Assembly: GCF_027497235.1 (NCBI RefSeq)
Contig: NZ_CP114902.1
Coordinates: 4,738,001 to 4,802,000, forward strand
DNA: 64,000 bases
DNA from: Micromonospora sp. WMMD1128
Lineage (GTDB): Bacteria > Actinomycetota > Actinomycetes > Mycobacteriales > Micromonosporaceae
Direction of reading: 5' to 3'
A model generated the notes under the pieces. It ran no database searches. It saw only the letters and a list, made by a program, of their open reading frames with translations, and was not told the origin of the DNA. Below are positions 57,037 to 64,000 of this stretch, one piece after another. The translations under genes and the position numbers were made by a program. Position 1 is the stretch's first letter; each line of letters opens with the position of its first letter.

Positions 57037-57440
57037 CGGCGGACCAGTCCCCAGAACGCGGCCAGCCAGGTGAACCAGGCCGCCGAGCGGACCAGATGGT
57101 CCTCCAGCAGCGGGTCGGCGAGCCGGGAGAACGTCGGAAAGTCATCGCCCACGGACAGCACGAAGGTCGCTCCCTCGAAGACCCCGAAGACGGTGACCGG
57201 CAGCAGCCACCACAGCGCCGCCGACGGCAGCCGGCGCGGTGCCGGCCGCCGGGGCACCCGGTTGTTCAGGCCGACCCAGATCAGCCCTCCGCCGGTGCCG
57301 AGAATGTAGAGGTTCGCCGCGGTCGAGAACGACGGCAGCTGACCACCGACCAGAGAGAGGCAGATCAACACCGGTACGGAGACGACGGGGCGATCCCAGA
57401 CCCGGGGTGCCTCGACAGTGAGCTCGCGGGAGTGATCCAT
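57033..57440 (-). CDS. Hypothetical membrane protein
   Basis: 135 residues with three to four hydrophobic segments (VPVLICLSLVGG, LYILGTGGGLIWVGL, ALWWLLPVTVFGVFE, AAWFTWLAAFWGLV). No recognised domain. ATG 57438-57440; GACAAT 6 nt upstream and no Shine-Dalgarno suggest a leaderless mRNA. Forms an overlapping pair with the 56824 gene. Confidence 0.75.
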   Translation of the reverse strand: MDHSRELTVEAPRVWDRPVVSVPVLICLSLVGGQLPSFSTAANLYILGTGGGLIWVGLNNRVPRRPAPRRLPSAALWWLLPVTVFGVFEGATFVLSVGDDFPTFSRLADPLLEDHLVRSAAWFTWLAAFWGLVRR

Positions 57441-57507
57441 CACCCGATTGTCCCCACCGTGACGTAAGGCGGGAAGACCGGCACGCCTCGTGATTGCCCC
57501 GAAACGC

Positions 57508-57548
57508 CGAAGGCCGGCACCTCCGTTGGTCGGAGGTGCCGGCCTTCG
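57508..57548. terminator. Strong terminator hairpin after lysozyme-like gene
   Basis: Perfect 18-bp stem (57508-57525 with 57531-57548, arm CGAAGGCCGGCACCTCCG) and 5-nt loop, 8 nt past the stop of the 57557 gene. Confidence 0.92.
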
Positions 57549-57556
57549 TGTGTGTG

Positions 57557-58120
57557 TCAGCTGTTCCAGTGCTTGGTGACGAGGTCGGTGGCCTGGTTCT
57601 CCCACTGGGCGTAGGCGTCGGGGTAGGCGCTCACCTGGACGGTCTGGGCGGCCTCGGTCAGGGGCATGTCCTGCCAGCCGTCGACCTGCTTCAAGCCCTT
57701 GAGGAAGGCCAGGGTGGAGTATTCGGGGTCGGTGATCTGTTCCGGGCTGCCCCAACCGCTCGACGGGCGTTGCTGGAACAGGCCGAGGGAGTCGTGGTCG
57801 TTGGTGTCGCCGAGGTGGCCCAGGTTCTCCAGCTTGGATTCCTGGAGGCTGGTGGCGATGGAGATGACCGCCGCCCGCTCGGGCAGGCCCGCCTTCTTCG
57901 TCGCGGCGATGATCGCCTTGACGTTGGCGGTCTGCTCGCCGTTGAGCGTGATCGTCGACTGCTTGCCCTCGGCCTGCGCCACGGCCGCGGCGGCGGCGGG
58001 CTTGGCGGCGGTGGTGTGGGTGGGGGTGTCGGCGTGAGCGGCGATCGGGCCGGCGAACACACCACCGGTGAACGCCAGACCAGCGACACCGAGGACGCTC
58101 TTGCGCAGGATCGTGTTCAT
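57557..58120 (-). CDS. Secreted lysozyme-like (transglycosylase-type) protein
   Basis: 187 residues. Signal peptide at about 1-30 (cleavage near AHADTP), Ala-rich linker, then a ~120-residue lysozyme-like domain: ISIATSLQESKLENLGH supplies a candidate catalytic Glu, and DHDSLGLFQQRPSSGWGSPEQITDPEYS is the family core shared with actinobacterial peptidoglycan hydrolases. ATG 58118-58120 follows GGAG. A long GC-rich leader lies upstream. Confidence 0.85.
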   Translation of the reverse strand: MNTILRKSVLGVAGLAFTGGVFAGPIAAHADTPTHTTAAKPAAAAAVAQAEGKQSTITLNGEQTANVKAIIAATKKAGLPERAAVISIATSLQESKLENLGHLGDTNDHDSLGLFQQRPSSGWGSPEQITDPEYSTLAFLKGLKQVDGWQDMPLTEAAQTVQVSAYPDAYAQWENQATDLVTKHWNS

Positions 58121-58480
58121 CAGGGGGCTCCATTCCGGGGGTCGACACCACGCGCCGAAGGGGGGTGGTCGGCGCGCGGGCGAGCACCGTCAGGCGCTCA
58201 AAGTTTTCGGGGGGATCCGGCGTGGTCCGCGGGGCAGGGGCCGCACCGCGGGGGCCGGGAGGATGTGTAACGACCGGCTGCCCACCGTCATTCCCGGGGG
58301 CGGGGTCGGCCGCGCGGTGAACGGGTGCGCTGGCCTTCCTCGGTCGTTCACCGGGTTACAACGCCCCCACCCCGGCGACGATTCCGCCGTCAGAGTGCCA
58401 CCCACCACCCCCGAACCGGACACCCCACCCACCCGGCCGCACACGGCGACCGGATTCCCGCACGCCCCTCAACACCCCCA
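58121..58480. other. Long structured leader upstream of the lysozyme-like gene
   Basis: No ORF of normal composition. On the minus strand the region contains a CGGTGAACG / CGTTCACCG pairing (about 58313-58355), GTAAC/GTTAC words (58269 and 58352) and further GC-rich dyads. Such genes often carry cyclic-di-AMP riboswitches in actinobacteria, but I could not match that consensus. It may instead be a promoter-distal repeat region. Confidence 0.4.
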
Positions 58481-58860
58481 GGCCCACCACGGCAACGCCA
58501 CGGGTGCCTCAACGCGCCCGAGACGGCCACAACGTTCCACCCGCGCTCCGCCCCGGGCCACGACTGGAACGCCATGGGTGCCTCAACGTGCCCGAGAGGG
58601 CCATAGCGTTCCACCCGCGCGCCGTTCAGGCGACGACTGGAACGCTATGGACGTCTCAGCACGCCCGAGACGGCCATATCGTTCCACCCACGCGCCGCCC
58701 GGGCCACGACTGGAGCGCCACGGGTACATCAGCGCGTCGAAGATGGCCAAGTGCGTCAACGCGCCGCAGACATGCTTGACGCTCCCCCGCGCTCCACCTC
58801 AGTCCAGGACTGGGACATGTGTACATCAACGCACCGCAGACAGCCGTGACGTCCACGCGC
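58480..58860. repeat. Family D 73/74-bp palindromic tandem array
   Basis: The AACGCCA-type word recurs at 58494, 58568, 58641 and 58714 (spacings 74, 73, 73), with at least one more decayed unit to about 58860. Within each unit TGGAACGCCATGGGTG faces GGCCATAGCGTTCCACC about 18 nt later, so every unit can fold as a hairpin, separated by a CGCGC...CGGGCCACGAC linker. Words, hairpin layout and period match 33834-33960. Confidence 0.85.
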
Positions 58861-58888
58861 GGCCACCGAGATCAACTCGGAACGATCG

Positions 58889-58939
58889 GAGATCTTGGTA
58901 CAAAAGCGTCCCCAGAGGGCCAATTCGTACCAAGATCTC
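58889..58939. repeat. Palindromic repeat, family C (copy 2)
   Basis: GAGATCTTGGTAC (58889-58901) pairs with GTACCAAGATCTC (58927-58939). The interior (CCCCAGAGGG) resembles the copy at 14453. The right arm overlaps the nrnA stop codon (58938-58940), so here it could act as the nrnA terminator. Confidence 0.85.
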
Positions 58940-60122
58940 AGGAGTTCGAGGGGAGGACGTTCAGAGGGAGGGCGTCGCGGATGCTCGCGACCACCTCGTC
59001 GAGCGGACCACGCCCGGTGAAGCCGGCGGCGAACCGGTGCCCGCCGCCGCCCAGCCCGACCGCGACGCGGCTGACGTCCACCGCGCCCTTGCTGCGCAGC
59101 GAGACCGCCCACTCGGCCTCCCCGGACTGCTTGACCACACAACTCACGTCCGCTTCGGCGGTGCAGCGGACCGAGTCGATGAGCGCTTCCAGCACGTACG
59201 CCGGTTGGTCGTGGCGGGTGAGGTCGGCGCGGGTGGCGTACGTCCAGACCAGGCCGTGCCCGGCGGCGGCTGCCGGTTCGAGCGTGGCCCGGCCGAGCAC
59301 CTCGCCGAAGAGCCGGACCGCGCCGAACGGGCGGGTGTCGAAGACGCGGCGGGAGATGTCTCCCGGCCGGATGCCGGTGGCCAGCAGGCGCGCGGCCATC
59401 TCGTGCACGGCCGGGGTGGTCGCCTCGAACCGGAACGAGCCGGTGTCGGTGGTCAGCGCGACGTAGAGGCCGGTCGCCATCGCCGCGTCGAGCGTCACCC
59501 CGAGGCGGTCCAGCAGTCCCAGCGCGACCACCGAGGTGGCCGCGGCGTGCGGATCCACCAGGTTGATGCCGCCGAAGCCGGCGTTCGAGGCGTGGTGGTC
59601 CAGCACCAGCGACGTGCCGGCCGTGGCGAGCCGGTCGGCCAGGTCACCCAGCCGGGACTCGCTCGCCGCGTCGAAACAGACCACCAGGTCCGGTTCCGGG
59701 TACGCGTCGTCCGGCGGCACCAGCAGCTCGACGCCGGGCAGCCAGCGGAACGGCTCCGGTACGCCCGGCGGGCCGGGGAAGGTCGCCTGGAGGTGGCGGA
59801 CCCCGAGTCGGCTCAGGCCGAGCGCGAAGCCGAGCATGCTGCCGAGCGCGTCCCCGTCCGGGTTGACGTGGCAGATCAGCAGCACCCGCGCGTCGGCGGG
59901 CAGCCCGCGTACCGCCGCTACGGCCGCCGCCCACTCGGCGTCGGTGGGACCGCCGCCAACCGCGGCACCCCCGGCCGCCGTCGACACGCCACCGCCTGCC
60001 GCGCCAACACCGCCTGCGCCAACGCCGGCCGTCGACACGGCACCGCCGGCCGCGCCACCGGCCACCGTTGACACGCCGGCCACGGTGGCGACCGGTGCGC
60101 CGTCACCGGTGGGCGCGGTCAC
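58938..60122 (-). CDS. nrnA: DHH/DHHA1 phosphoesterase, NrnA-like (oligoribonuclease/pAp phosphatase)
   Basis: 394 residues. DHH domain motifs are CHVNPDGDALGSML (about 84-97), CFDAASESRLGDL and DHHASNAGFG; the DHHA1 domain ends with VGLGGGGHRFAAGFTG. Degrades nanoRNA and converts pAp to AMP. The first ~58 residues are a Gly/Ala/Val/Ser/Thr low-complexity tract (GVSTVAGGAAGGAVSTAGVG) not needed for the fold. GTG 60120-60122 overlaps the rbfA stop; the same order (rbfA-nrnA) is typical of actinobacteria. Confidence 0.92.
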   Translation of the reverse strand: MTAPTGDGAPVATVAGVSTVAGGAAGGAVSTAGVGAGGVGAAGGGVSTAAGGAAVGGGPTDAEWAAAVAAVRGLPADARVLLICHVNPDGDALGSMLGFALGLSRLGVRHLQATFPGPPGVPEPFRWLPGVELLVPPDDAYPEPDLVVCFDAASESRLGDLADRLATAGTSLVLDHHASNAGFGGINLVDPHAAATSVVALGLLDRLGVTLDAAMATGLYVALTTDTGSFRFEATTPAVHEMAARLLATGIRPGDISRRVFDTRPFGAVRLFGEVLGRATLEPAAAAGHGLVWTYATRADLTRHDQPAYVLEALIDSVRCTAEADVSCVVKQSGEAEWAVSLRSKGAVDVSRVAVGLGGGGHRFAAGFTGRGPLDEVVASIRDALPLNVLPSNS

Positions 60123-60613
60123 CGTCGATCGCCGCCGCGCTCGTCGTCCGTCGACGACTGCGACGACTCGTCCGTCGACTCGTCGACGTCGGCGTCCTCC
60201 TCCACCCGGTACGGCTGGGCGTCGCCCGCGTACGCGGCCTTGGCGGCGAGCCGCTGCACCTCGGCGTCGGCCGAGCGGGCGGCCGTGAGCAGGTCGTCGA
60301 TGTGCTTGACCTGGTTCTGCACGTCGTCGAGGACGAACGTCAGGGTCGGCGAGTGCCGCAGCCCGAGCGCCTTGCCGACGGTGCTGCGCAGCATGCCCTT
60401 GGCGCTCTCCAGCGCGGCGGCGGTGCTCGCCTGGGCCGCCGCGTCGCCGAGCACGGTGTAGAAGACGGTGGCGTCGCGCAGGTCGGCGGTGATCCGGGCG
60501 TCGGTAATCGTGATCATGCCGAGCCGGGGGTCCTTGATCTGGCTCCGCACCACCGACGCGACGAGTTCACGGACGCGCTCCGCGTGCCGGCGTACCTTGG
60601 CCGGATCCGACAT
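60119..60613 (-). CDS. rbfA: Ribosome-binding factor A
   Basis: 164 residues. KH-like fold with ELVASVVRSQIKDPRLGMITITDARITADLRDATVFYTV and HSPTLTFVLDD; assists late 30S maturation. An acidic Ser/Asp/Glu-rich tail (about 135-164) follows. ATG 60611-60613 has GGAGGTGGG upstream. Overlaps nrnA by 4 nt. Confidence 0.95.
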   Translation of the reverse strand: MSDPAKVRRHAERVRELVASVVRSQIKDPRLGMITITDARITADLRDATVFYTVLGDAAAQASTAAALESAKGMLRSTVGKALGLRHSPTLTFVLDDVQNQVKHIDDLLTAARSADAEVQRLAAKAAYAGDAQPYRVEEDADVDESTDESSQSSTDDERGGDRR

Positions 60614-60747
60614 GTCCCACCTCCACGATCACTGTTCCCACCACCCGGCGCGACTGACGCCGCGGTCGGGAAGCCGCCGGCCGGGAGGACGACGCCGGGC
60701 CCGACCGCCCAACGTCCGAGAACATTACCCGCGCCCCGCCGGGCACC

Positions 60748-60772
60748 GCGCGGCACCGCCGGGGTGCCGCGC
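60748..60772. terminator. Terminator hairpin between DUF503 gene and rbfA
   Basis: GCGCGGCACC (60748-60757) and its complement (60763-60772) with a 5-nt loop, 15 nt past the DUF503 stop. It implies a separate promoter for rbfA in 60614-60747. Confidence 0.8.
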
Positions 60773-60787
60773 GACGCGCCGACGCCG

Positions 60788-61081
60788 TCAGTCGTCCGCG
60801 CCGTGCAGGCGACGGCGTACCGACAGCAGTTCGGTCTCCGGGCGGGCGGCGACCAGCCGCTCGCAGGAGTCGAGCACCTCGCGGACGTGGGCCGGTTCGG
60901 CGGCCACCACCGCCACCCCGATCTCGGCCCGGCCGTGCAGGTCGAGCGCGCCGACCTCGGCGGCGGAGACCTCGAACTTGCGCAGCGCGGCGACGATCGG
61001 CCGGACGTAGGACCGCTTGGCCTTCAGGGACCGGGAGTCACTCGGGAGCAACAGGTCGAACAGCGCGGTTCCGGTATACAC
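60788..61081 (-). CDS. DUF503 family protein
   Basis: 97 residues, full-length ferredoxin-like DUF503 protein (family typically encoded between infB and rbfA; RNA- or ribosome-linked role suspected but unproven). SRSLKAKRSYVRPIVAALRKFEVSAAEV is the conserved block. GTG 61079-61081, with TACCGT 8 nt upstream and no Shine-Dalgarno. Confidence 0.92.
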   Translation of the reverse strand: MYTGTALFDLLLPSDSRSLKAKRSYVRPIVAALRKFEVSAAEVGALDLHGRAEIGVAVVAAEPAHVREVLDSCERLVAARPETELLSVRRRLHGADD

Positions 61082-61089
61082 GGCGAGTA

Positions 61090-61095
61090 ACGGTA
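61090..61095 (-). promoter_or_regulatory. -10 hexamer TACCGT for leaderless DUF503 gene
   Basis: Minus-strand TACCGT lies 8 nt before the GTG start. Confidence 0.45.
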
Positions 61096-61122
61096 CGCGG
61101 CTGGCGGACCCGCGGCACGCGA

Positions 61123-62166
61123 TTAAGGCGCGACCGCGACCAGCACGTCCCGCTCGATGGCCTGGTCGACCCGGTGGGACAGGTCACGCCATCCGGGCCC
61201 GTCGACCACGCGCAGGCCGGCAGCGGTGAGCGCCGCCTCCGCCTCCGCCCGCGGCGTGACGTGGGTGTTCCAGGACAACCCCAACGCGCCGCCCGGCCGC
61301 AGCAGCTCCCGCCACACCGGTACGGCGGCGGTCAGCAGGTCCAGCGGGCTGCGGGACAGGCCCTGGTCGCTGCGGCTGCCGTGGGCCACCCCGTACGGCG
61401 CGTCGGTGACGATCACGTCGGCGCAGCGGGGGCGGAGCACCTCGCGGGCCCGGGTGGTGTCGGTGTGCAGAACGGTGACCCGCTGGGTGACGCCGGCCCG
61501 GTGCTCGTCGCGGGAGGGTGCGAGCACCGCTTCGAAACGGCGGGCGACCAGCTTGCGGTCCCGGCGTACCGGCACCGTCTCCGTGGTGTGCTTGAGGCGC
61601 TTGCGACGCAGCCAGGTACGCAGGAACGCCGCGTACGCGTCCACGTCCTTGCCGTCGCGCTCGATGCCGATGCCGTGGTGGCCGTACATGAGCGCCTGGT
61701 TGAGGGTGGTGCCCCGGCCGCAGAGCGGGTCCAGCACCACGAGTTGCCCGTCGAGCATCCGCGGCGCGGCGGCCGAGGCGAGCAGCGTGACGTTGAGCAG
61801 CAGCCGGGTGAACTGCTCGTTGGTCTTGCCGGCGTACTTGGGGATGGTGACGAGGTCCGAGTCGTACCGGGCCAGCGGGTGCAGCGGCACCGGCCGGAGC
61901 AGGTCGTCGCCGACCCGCTCGAAGAGCGCGTACGCCGCCGACAGGTTCGCCAGGTGGGCCAGGTCCCGGGCGCCGAGGCCGGGCTCGGGCGCGGTGAACG
62001 TCAGGTACTCCACCCCGACGATCCGGGTGACCTCGGCGTCGGCCGGCGTCACGTCGAGCACGCCCGAACCGGCGAACACGGCCAGTTCGGCGCGGGCCAA
62101 CCGGGCCGCCGCGTCGGCGTAGACGCGGTTGGCGGAGGGGGCGAGGAGCAGCGCGTACCCGATCAC
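61123..62166 (-). CDS. TRM11-type RNA/DNA methyltransferase
   Basis: 347 residues. SAM-binding motif I is VLDPLCGRGTTLNQALMYG (about 144-160) and motif IV is VTDAPYGVAH (DPPY-like, about 252-260), as in the Trm11/Trm-G10 N2-guanine methyltransferases. The N-terminal ~130 residues have RYDSDLVTIPKYAGKTNEQFTRLLLN. tRNA is the likely target by family. GTG 62164-62166; GACAAT 6 nt upstream. Inserted between infB and DUF503, which are usually adjacent or near each other. Confidence 0.85.
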   Translation of the reverse strand: MIGYALLLAPSANRVYADAAARLARAELAVFAGSGVLDVTPADAEVTRIVGVEYLTFTAPEPGLGARDLAHLANLSAAYALFERVGDDLLRPVPLHPLARYDSDLVTIPKYAGKTNEQFTRLLLNVTLLASAAAPRMLDGQLVVLDPLCGRGTTLNQALMYGHHGIGIERDGKDVDAYAAFLRTWLRRKRLKHTTETVPVRRDRKLVARRFEAVLAPSRDEHRAGVTQRVTVLHTDTTRAREVLRPRCADVIVTDAPYGVAHGSRSDQGLSRSPLDLLTAAVPVWRELLRPGGALGLSWNTHVTPRAEAEAALTAAGLRVVDGPGWRDLSHRVDQAIERDVLVAVAP

Positions 62167-62195
62167 GCGGAAATTGTCGCAGCCTGCGGAAACGG

Positions 62196-62227
62196 CGACG
62201 GCCGGGACCCGAAGGCCCCGGCCGTCG
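62196..62227. terminator. Terminator hairpin after infB
   Basis: CGACGGCCGGG (62196-62206) pairs perfectly with CCCGGCCGTCG (62217-62227), 10-nt loop, 22 nt past the infB stop. Confidence 0.85.
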
Positions 62228-62249
62228 ACCGGTCGTGCACACCGCTCGC

Positions 62250-64000
62250 TCAGGCGCGCGGCTTCTCACGCATCTCGAAGGTTTCGATGACGTCGCCGAC
62301 CTGGACGTTGTTGTAACCGCCGAGCGTCAGACCGCACTCGAAGCCCTCGCGGACCTCGGTCGCGTCGTCCTTGAACCGCTTCAGGGAGCTGATCGTGAGG
62401 TTGTCCGCCACGACCGCCCCGTCCCGCAGCAGCCGCGCCTTGGCGTTGCGGCGGATGAGGCCGGACCGGACGATACAGCCGGAGATGTTGCCGATCTTGG
62501 ACGAGCGGAAGACGTCGCGGATCTCCGCGGTGCCCAGCTCGACCTCCTCGTACTCCGGCTTGAGCAGACCCTTGAGCGCGGCGTCGATCTCCTCGATGGC
62601 CTGGTAGATGACCGTGTAGTACCGGATCTCCACGCCCTCGCGGTCGGCGATCTCGCGGACCTTGTTGGCGGCCCGCACGTTGAAGCCGATGATCGTGACC
62701 GCCTCGGACGAGGCGCTCGCGAGCATGACGTCGCTCTCGGTGATCGCACCCACGCCCCGGTGGATGATCCGAAGCTGGACCTCCTCCGGGATGTCGAGGT
62801 TGAACAGCGCGTCCTCGAGCGCCTCCACGGAACCGGAGACGTCGCCCTTGAGCACCAGGTTGAGCGAGGTCTTCTCGCCCTCCTTGAGCTGCTCCATGAG
62901 CGTCTCGAGGGTGGCCCGGCCACGGGAGTTGGCGAACGACGCCGCCCGCCGCCGTGCCTGCCGCTGCTCGGCGATCTGCCGCACGGTGCGGTCGTCCTCG
63001 GCGGCCAGGAAGGTGTCACCCGCACCCGGCACCGTGGTCAGACCGAGCACCATGACCGGACGTGCCGGCCCGGCCGTGTCGACCGGCTTGCCGTTCTCGT
63101 CCAGCATCGCCCGGACCCGGCCGTGCGCCCCACCGGCGACGATGGAGTCACCGGCCCGGAGCGTGCCCTTCTGCACCAGCACGGTCGCCACCGCGCCACG
63201 GCCCTTGTCCAGGTGCGCCTCGATGGCCACACCCTGCGCCGGCCCGTCGATCGGAGCGGTCAGCTCCAGCGACGCGTCGGCGGTCAGCAGGACGGCTTCG
63301 AGAAGCTCGTCGATGCCGATGCCGGGCTTCGCCGCCACGTTGACGAACATGGTGTCGCCGCCGTACTCCTCGGCGACCAGGCCGTACTCGGTCAACTGCT
63401 GGCGGACCTTGTCCGGGTTCGCGTCCGGCTTGTCGACCTTGTTGACCGCGACCACGATCGGCACGTCCGCCGCCTTGGCGTGGTTGAGCGCCTCGATGGT
63501 CTGCGGCATCACGCCGTCGTCCGCCGCCACCACCAGGATCACGATGTCCGTCACCTGGGCACCACGGGCACGCATGGCGGTGAACGCCTCGTGACCCGGG
63601 GTGTCGATGAAGGTCACCGCGCGGTCCTCGCCCTCGTGCGGGACGTGGACCTGGTAGGCGCCGATGTGCTGGGTGATGCCACCCGCCTCGCCGGCCACGA
63701 CGTTCGCCTTGCGGATCGCGTCGAGCAGCTTGGTCTTACCGTGGTCGACGTGACCCATGACGGTCACCACCGGCGCACGGCTGACCAGGCGGTCCGCCGC
63801 GACCTCGGCGTCGAGGTCGATGTTGAACTGCGCGAGCAGCTCGCGGTCCTCGTCCTCCGGGCTGACGATCTGCACGTCGAAGCCGAGGTGCTCACCCAGC
63901 AGCAGCAGGGTCTCGTCGGAGCACGACTGGGTCGCGGTCACCATCTCGCCCAGGTTGAACATCTCCTGGACCAGCGAACCCGGGTTGGCGTTGATCTTGT
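62250..64000 (-). CDS. infB: Translation initiation factor IF-2 (3' part, truncated by window edge)
   Basis: About 583 residues are visible; the N-terminal part lies beyond position 64000 and the frame is open to the edge ([20 protein letters not shown]). G-domain motifs are intact: G1 [19 protein letters not shown]3 DTPGHEAF, G4 NKVDK. Beta-barrel domain II, domain III ([18 protein letters not shown]) and the fMet-tRNA-binding C-terminal domain ([20 protein letters not shown]) follow. The ATG at 63962 is internal, not the start. Confidence 0.97.
   Translation of the reverse strand, partial: KINANPGSLVQEMFNLGEMVTATQSCSDETLLLLGEHLGFDVQIVSPEDEDRELLAQFNIDLDAEVAADRLVSRAPVVTVMGHVDHGKTKLLDAIRKANVVAGEAGGITQHIGAYQVHVPHEGEDRAVTFIDTPGHEAFTAMRARGAQVTDIVILVVAADDGVMPQTIEALNHAKAADVPIVVAVNKVDKPDANPDKVRQQLTEYGLVAEEYGGDTMFVNVAAKPGIGIDELLEAVLLTADASLELTAPIDGPAQGVAIEAHLDKGRGAVATVLVQKGTLRAGDSIVAGGAHGRVRAMLDENGKPVDTAGPARPVMVLGLTTVPGAGDTFLAAEDDRTVRQIAEQRQARRRAASFANSRGRATLETLMEQLKEGEKTSLNLVLKGDVSGSVEALEDALFNLDIPEEVQLRIIHRGVGAITESDVMLASASSEAVTIIGFNVRAANKVREIADREGVEIRYYTVIYQAIEEIDAALKGLLKPEYEEVELGTAEIRDVFRSSKIGNISGCIVRSGLIRRNAKARLLRDGAVVADNLTISSLKRFKDDATEVREGFECGLTLGGYNNVQVGDVIETFEMREKPRA

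Noticed and set aside
58121..58400. Cyclic-di-AMP (ydaO) riboswitch upstream of the lysozyme-like gene
   Set aside because: The gene type fits, but I could not match the conserved ydaO blocks in the minus strand; left as an unassigned structured leader.
58480..58860. CRISPR array
   Set aside because: The 73-74-bp units have no invariant repeat with unique spacers; arms and linkers diverge together and there are no cas genes in the window.
58068..60071. 667-residue plus-strand ORF across the repeat array and nrnA
   Set aside because: It is antisense to nrnA and runs through noncoding repeats; its product is low-complexity with no recognisable domain.

Overview
The window is very GC-rich, has long ORFs with strong third-position GC and many GTG starts, and carries actinobacterial gene order (pnp-M16 protease-dapB, thyX-dapA-rnj, ftsK, rimO-pgsA-cinA-clgR-pspA-pspM, infB-DUF503-rbfA-nrnA-truB-ribF-rpsO). 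Together with the intergenic repeat types seen, this points to a chromosomal segment of a Micromonosporaceae member, most likely Micromonospora; that assignment is inference. Most of it is core chromosome. I see no rRNA, tRNA, prophage, IS transposase or cas gene.

Layout. 0.2-2.6 kb: two overlapping CNNM/CorC-type membrane proteins, preceded by a possible leaderless 33-codon upstream ORF. 2.8-8.9 kb: a Mrp-type cation/proton antiporter operon (A/B fusion, C, D, E, F, G). 9.5-14.1 kb: a large Lhr-type helicase. 14.8-21.8 kb: SAM hydrolase family protein, secreted SH3b protein, Nei2-type glycosylase and a 1222-residue multicopper-oxidase-fold protein whose four copper motifs are all degraded and which ends in three FN3 domains. 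22.0-24.2 kb: the ClgR-PspA-PspM envelope-stress module. 24.5-28.7 kb: cinA, pgsA, rimO, an ornithine cyclodeaminase homologue, and a guanidine-III riboswitch in front of a guanidinium exporter. 29.1-39.4 kb: ftsK, two YbjN proteins, a secreted S1 protease, RNase J, dapA, thyX. 40.4-45.5 kb: DUF2752 protein, YcaQ/AlkX-type glycosylase, three GNATs, a GT87 transferase. 45.6-53 kb: dapB, M16 protease, pnp, rpsO, ribF, truB. 53-64 kb: small membrane proteins, MATE transporter, P-loop kinase, lysozyme-like secreted protein, nrnA, rbfA, DUF503, a TRM11-type methyltransferase and the 3' part of infB.

Functionally the window is dominated by RNA and translation maintenance (infB, rbfA, nrnA, truB, rpsO, pnp, rnj, rimO), diaminopimelate and thymidylate synthesis (dapA, dapB, thyX), DNA repair and segregation (lhr, nei2, the AlkX-like protein, ftsK), and ion or envelope homeostasis (Mrp, CNNM, Psp).

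The least explained material lies between genes. At least six families of imperfect palindromes recur at separate loci: (A) at 109, 21807, 39734 and 40178; (B) at 33996, 39978 and 44916; (C) at 14453 and 58889; (D) a 73/74-bp tandem palindromic unit at 33834 and 58494; (E) at 27186 and 45541; (F) at 34088. There are also 28-, 16- and 23-bp tandem repeats and a 120-nt stretch holding one T. Many genes have no Shine-Dalgarno but a TAnnnT hexamer 6-8 nt before the start codon, suggesting widespread leaderless transcription.
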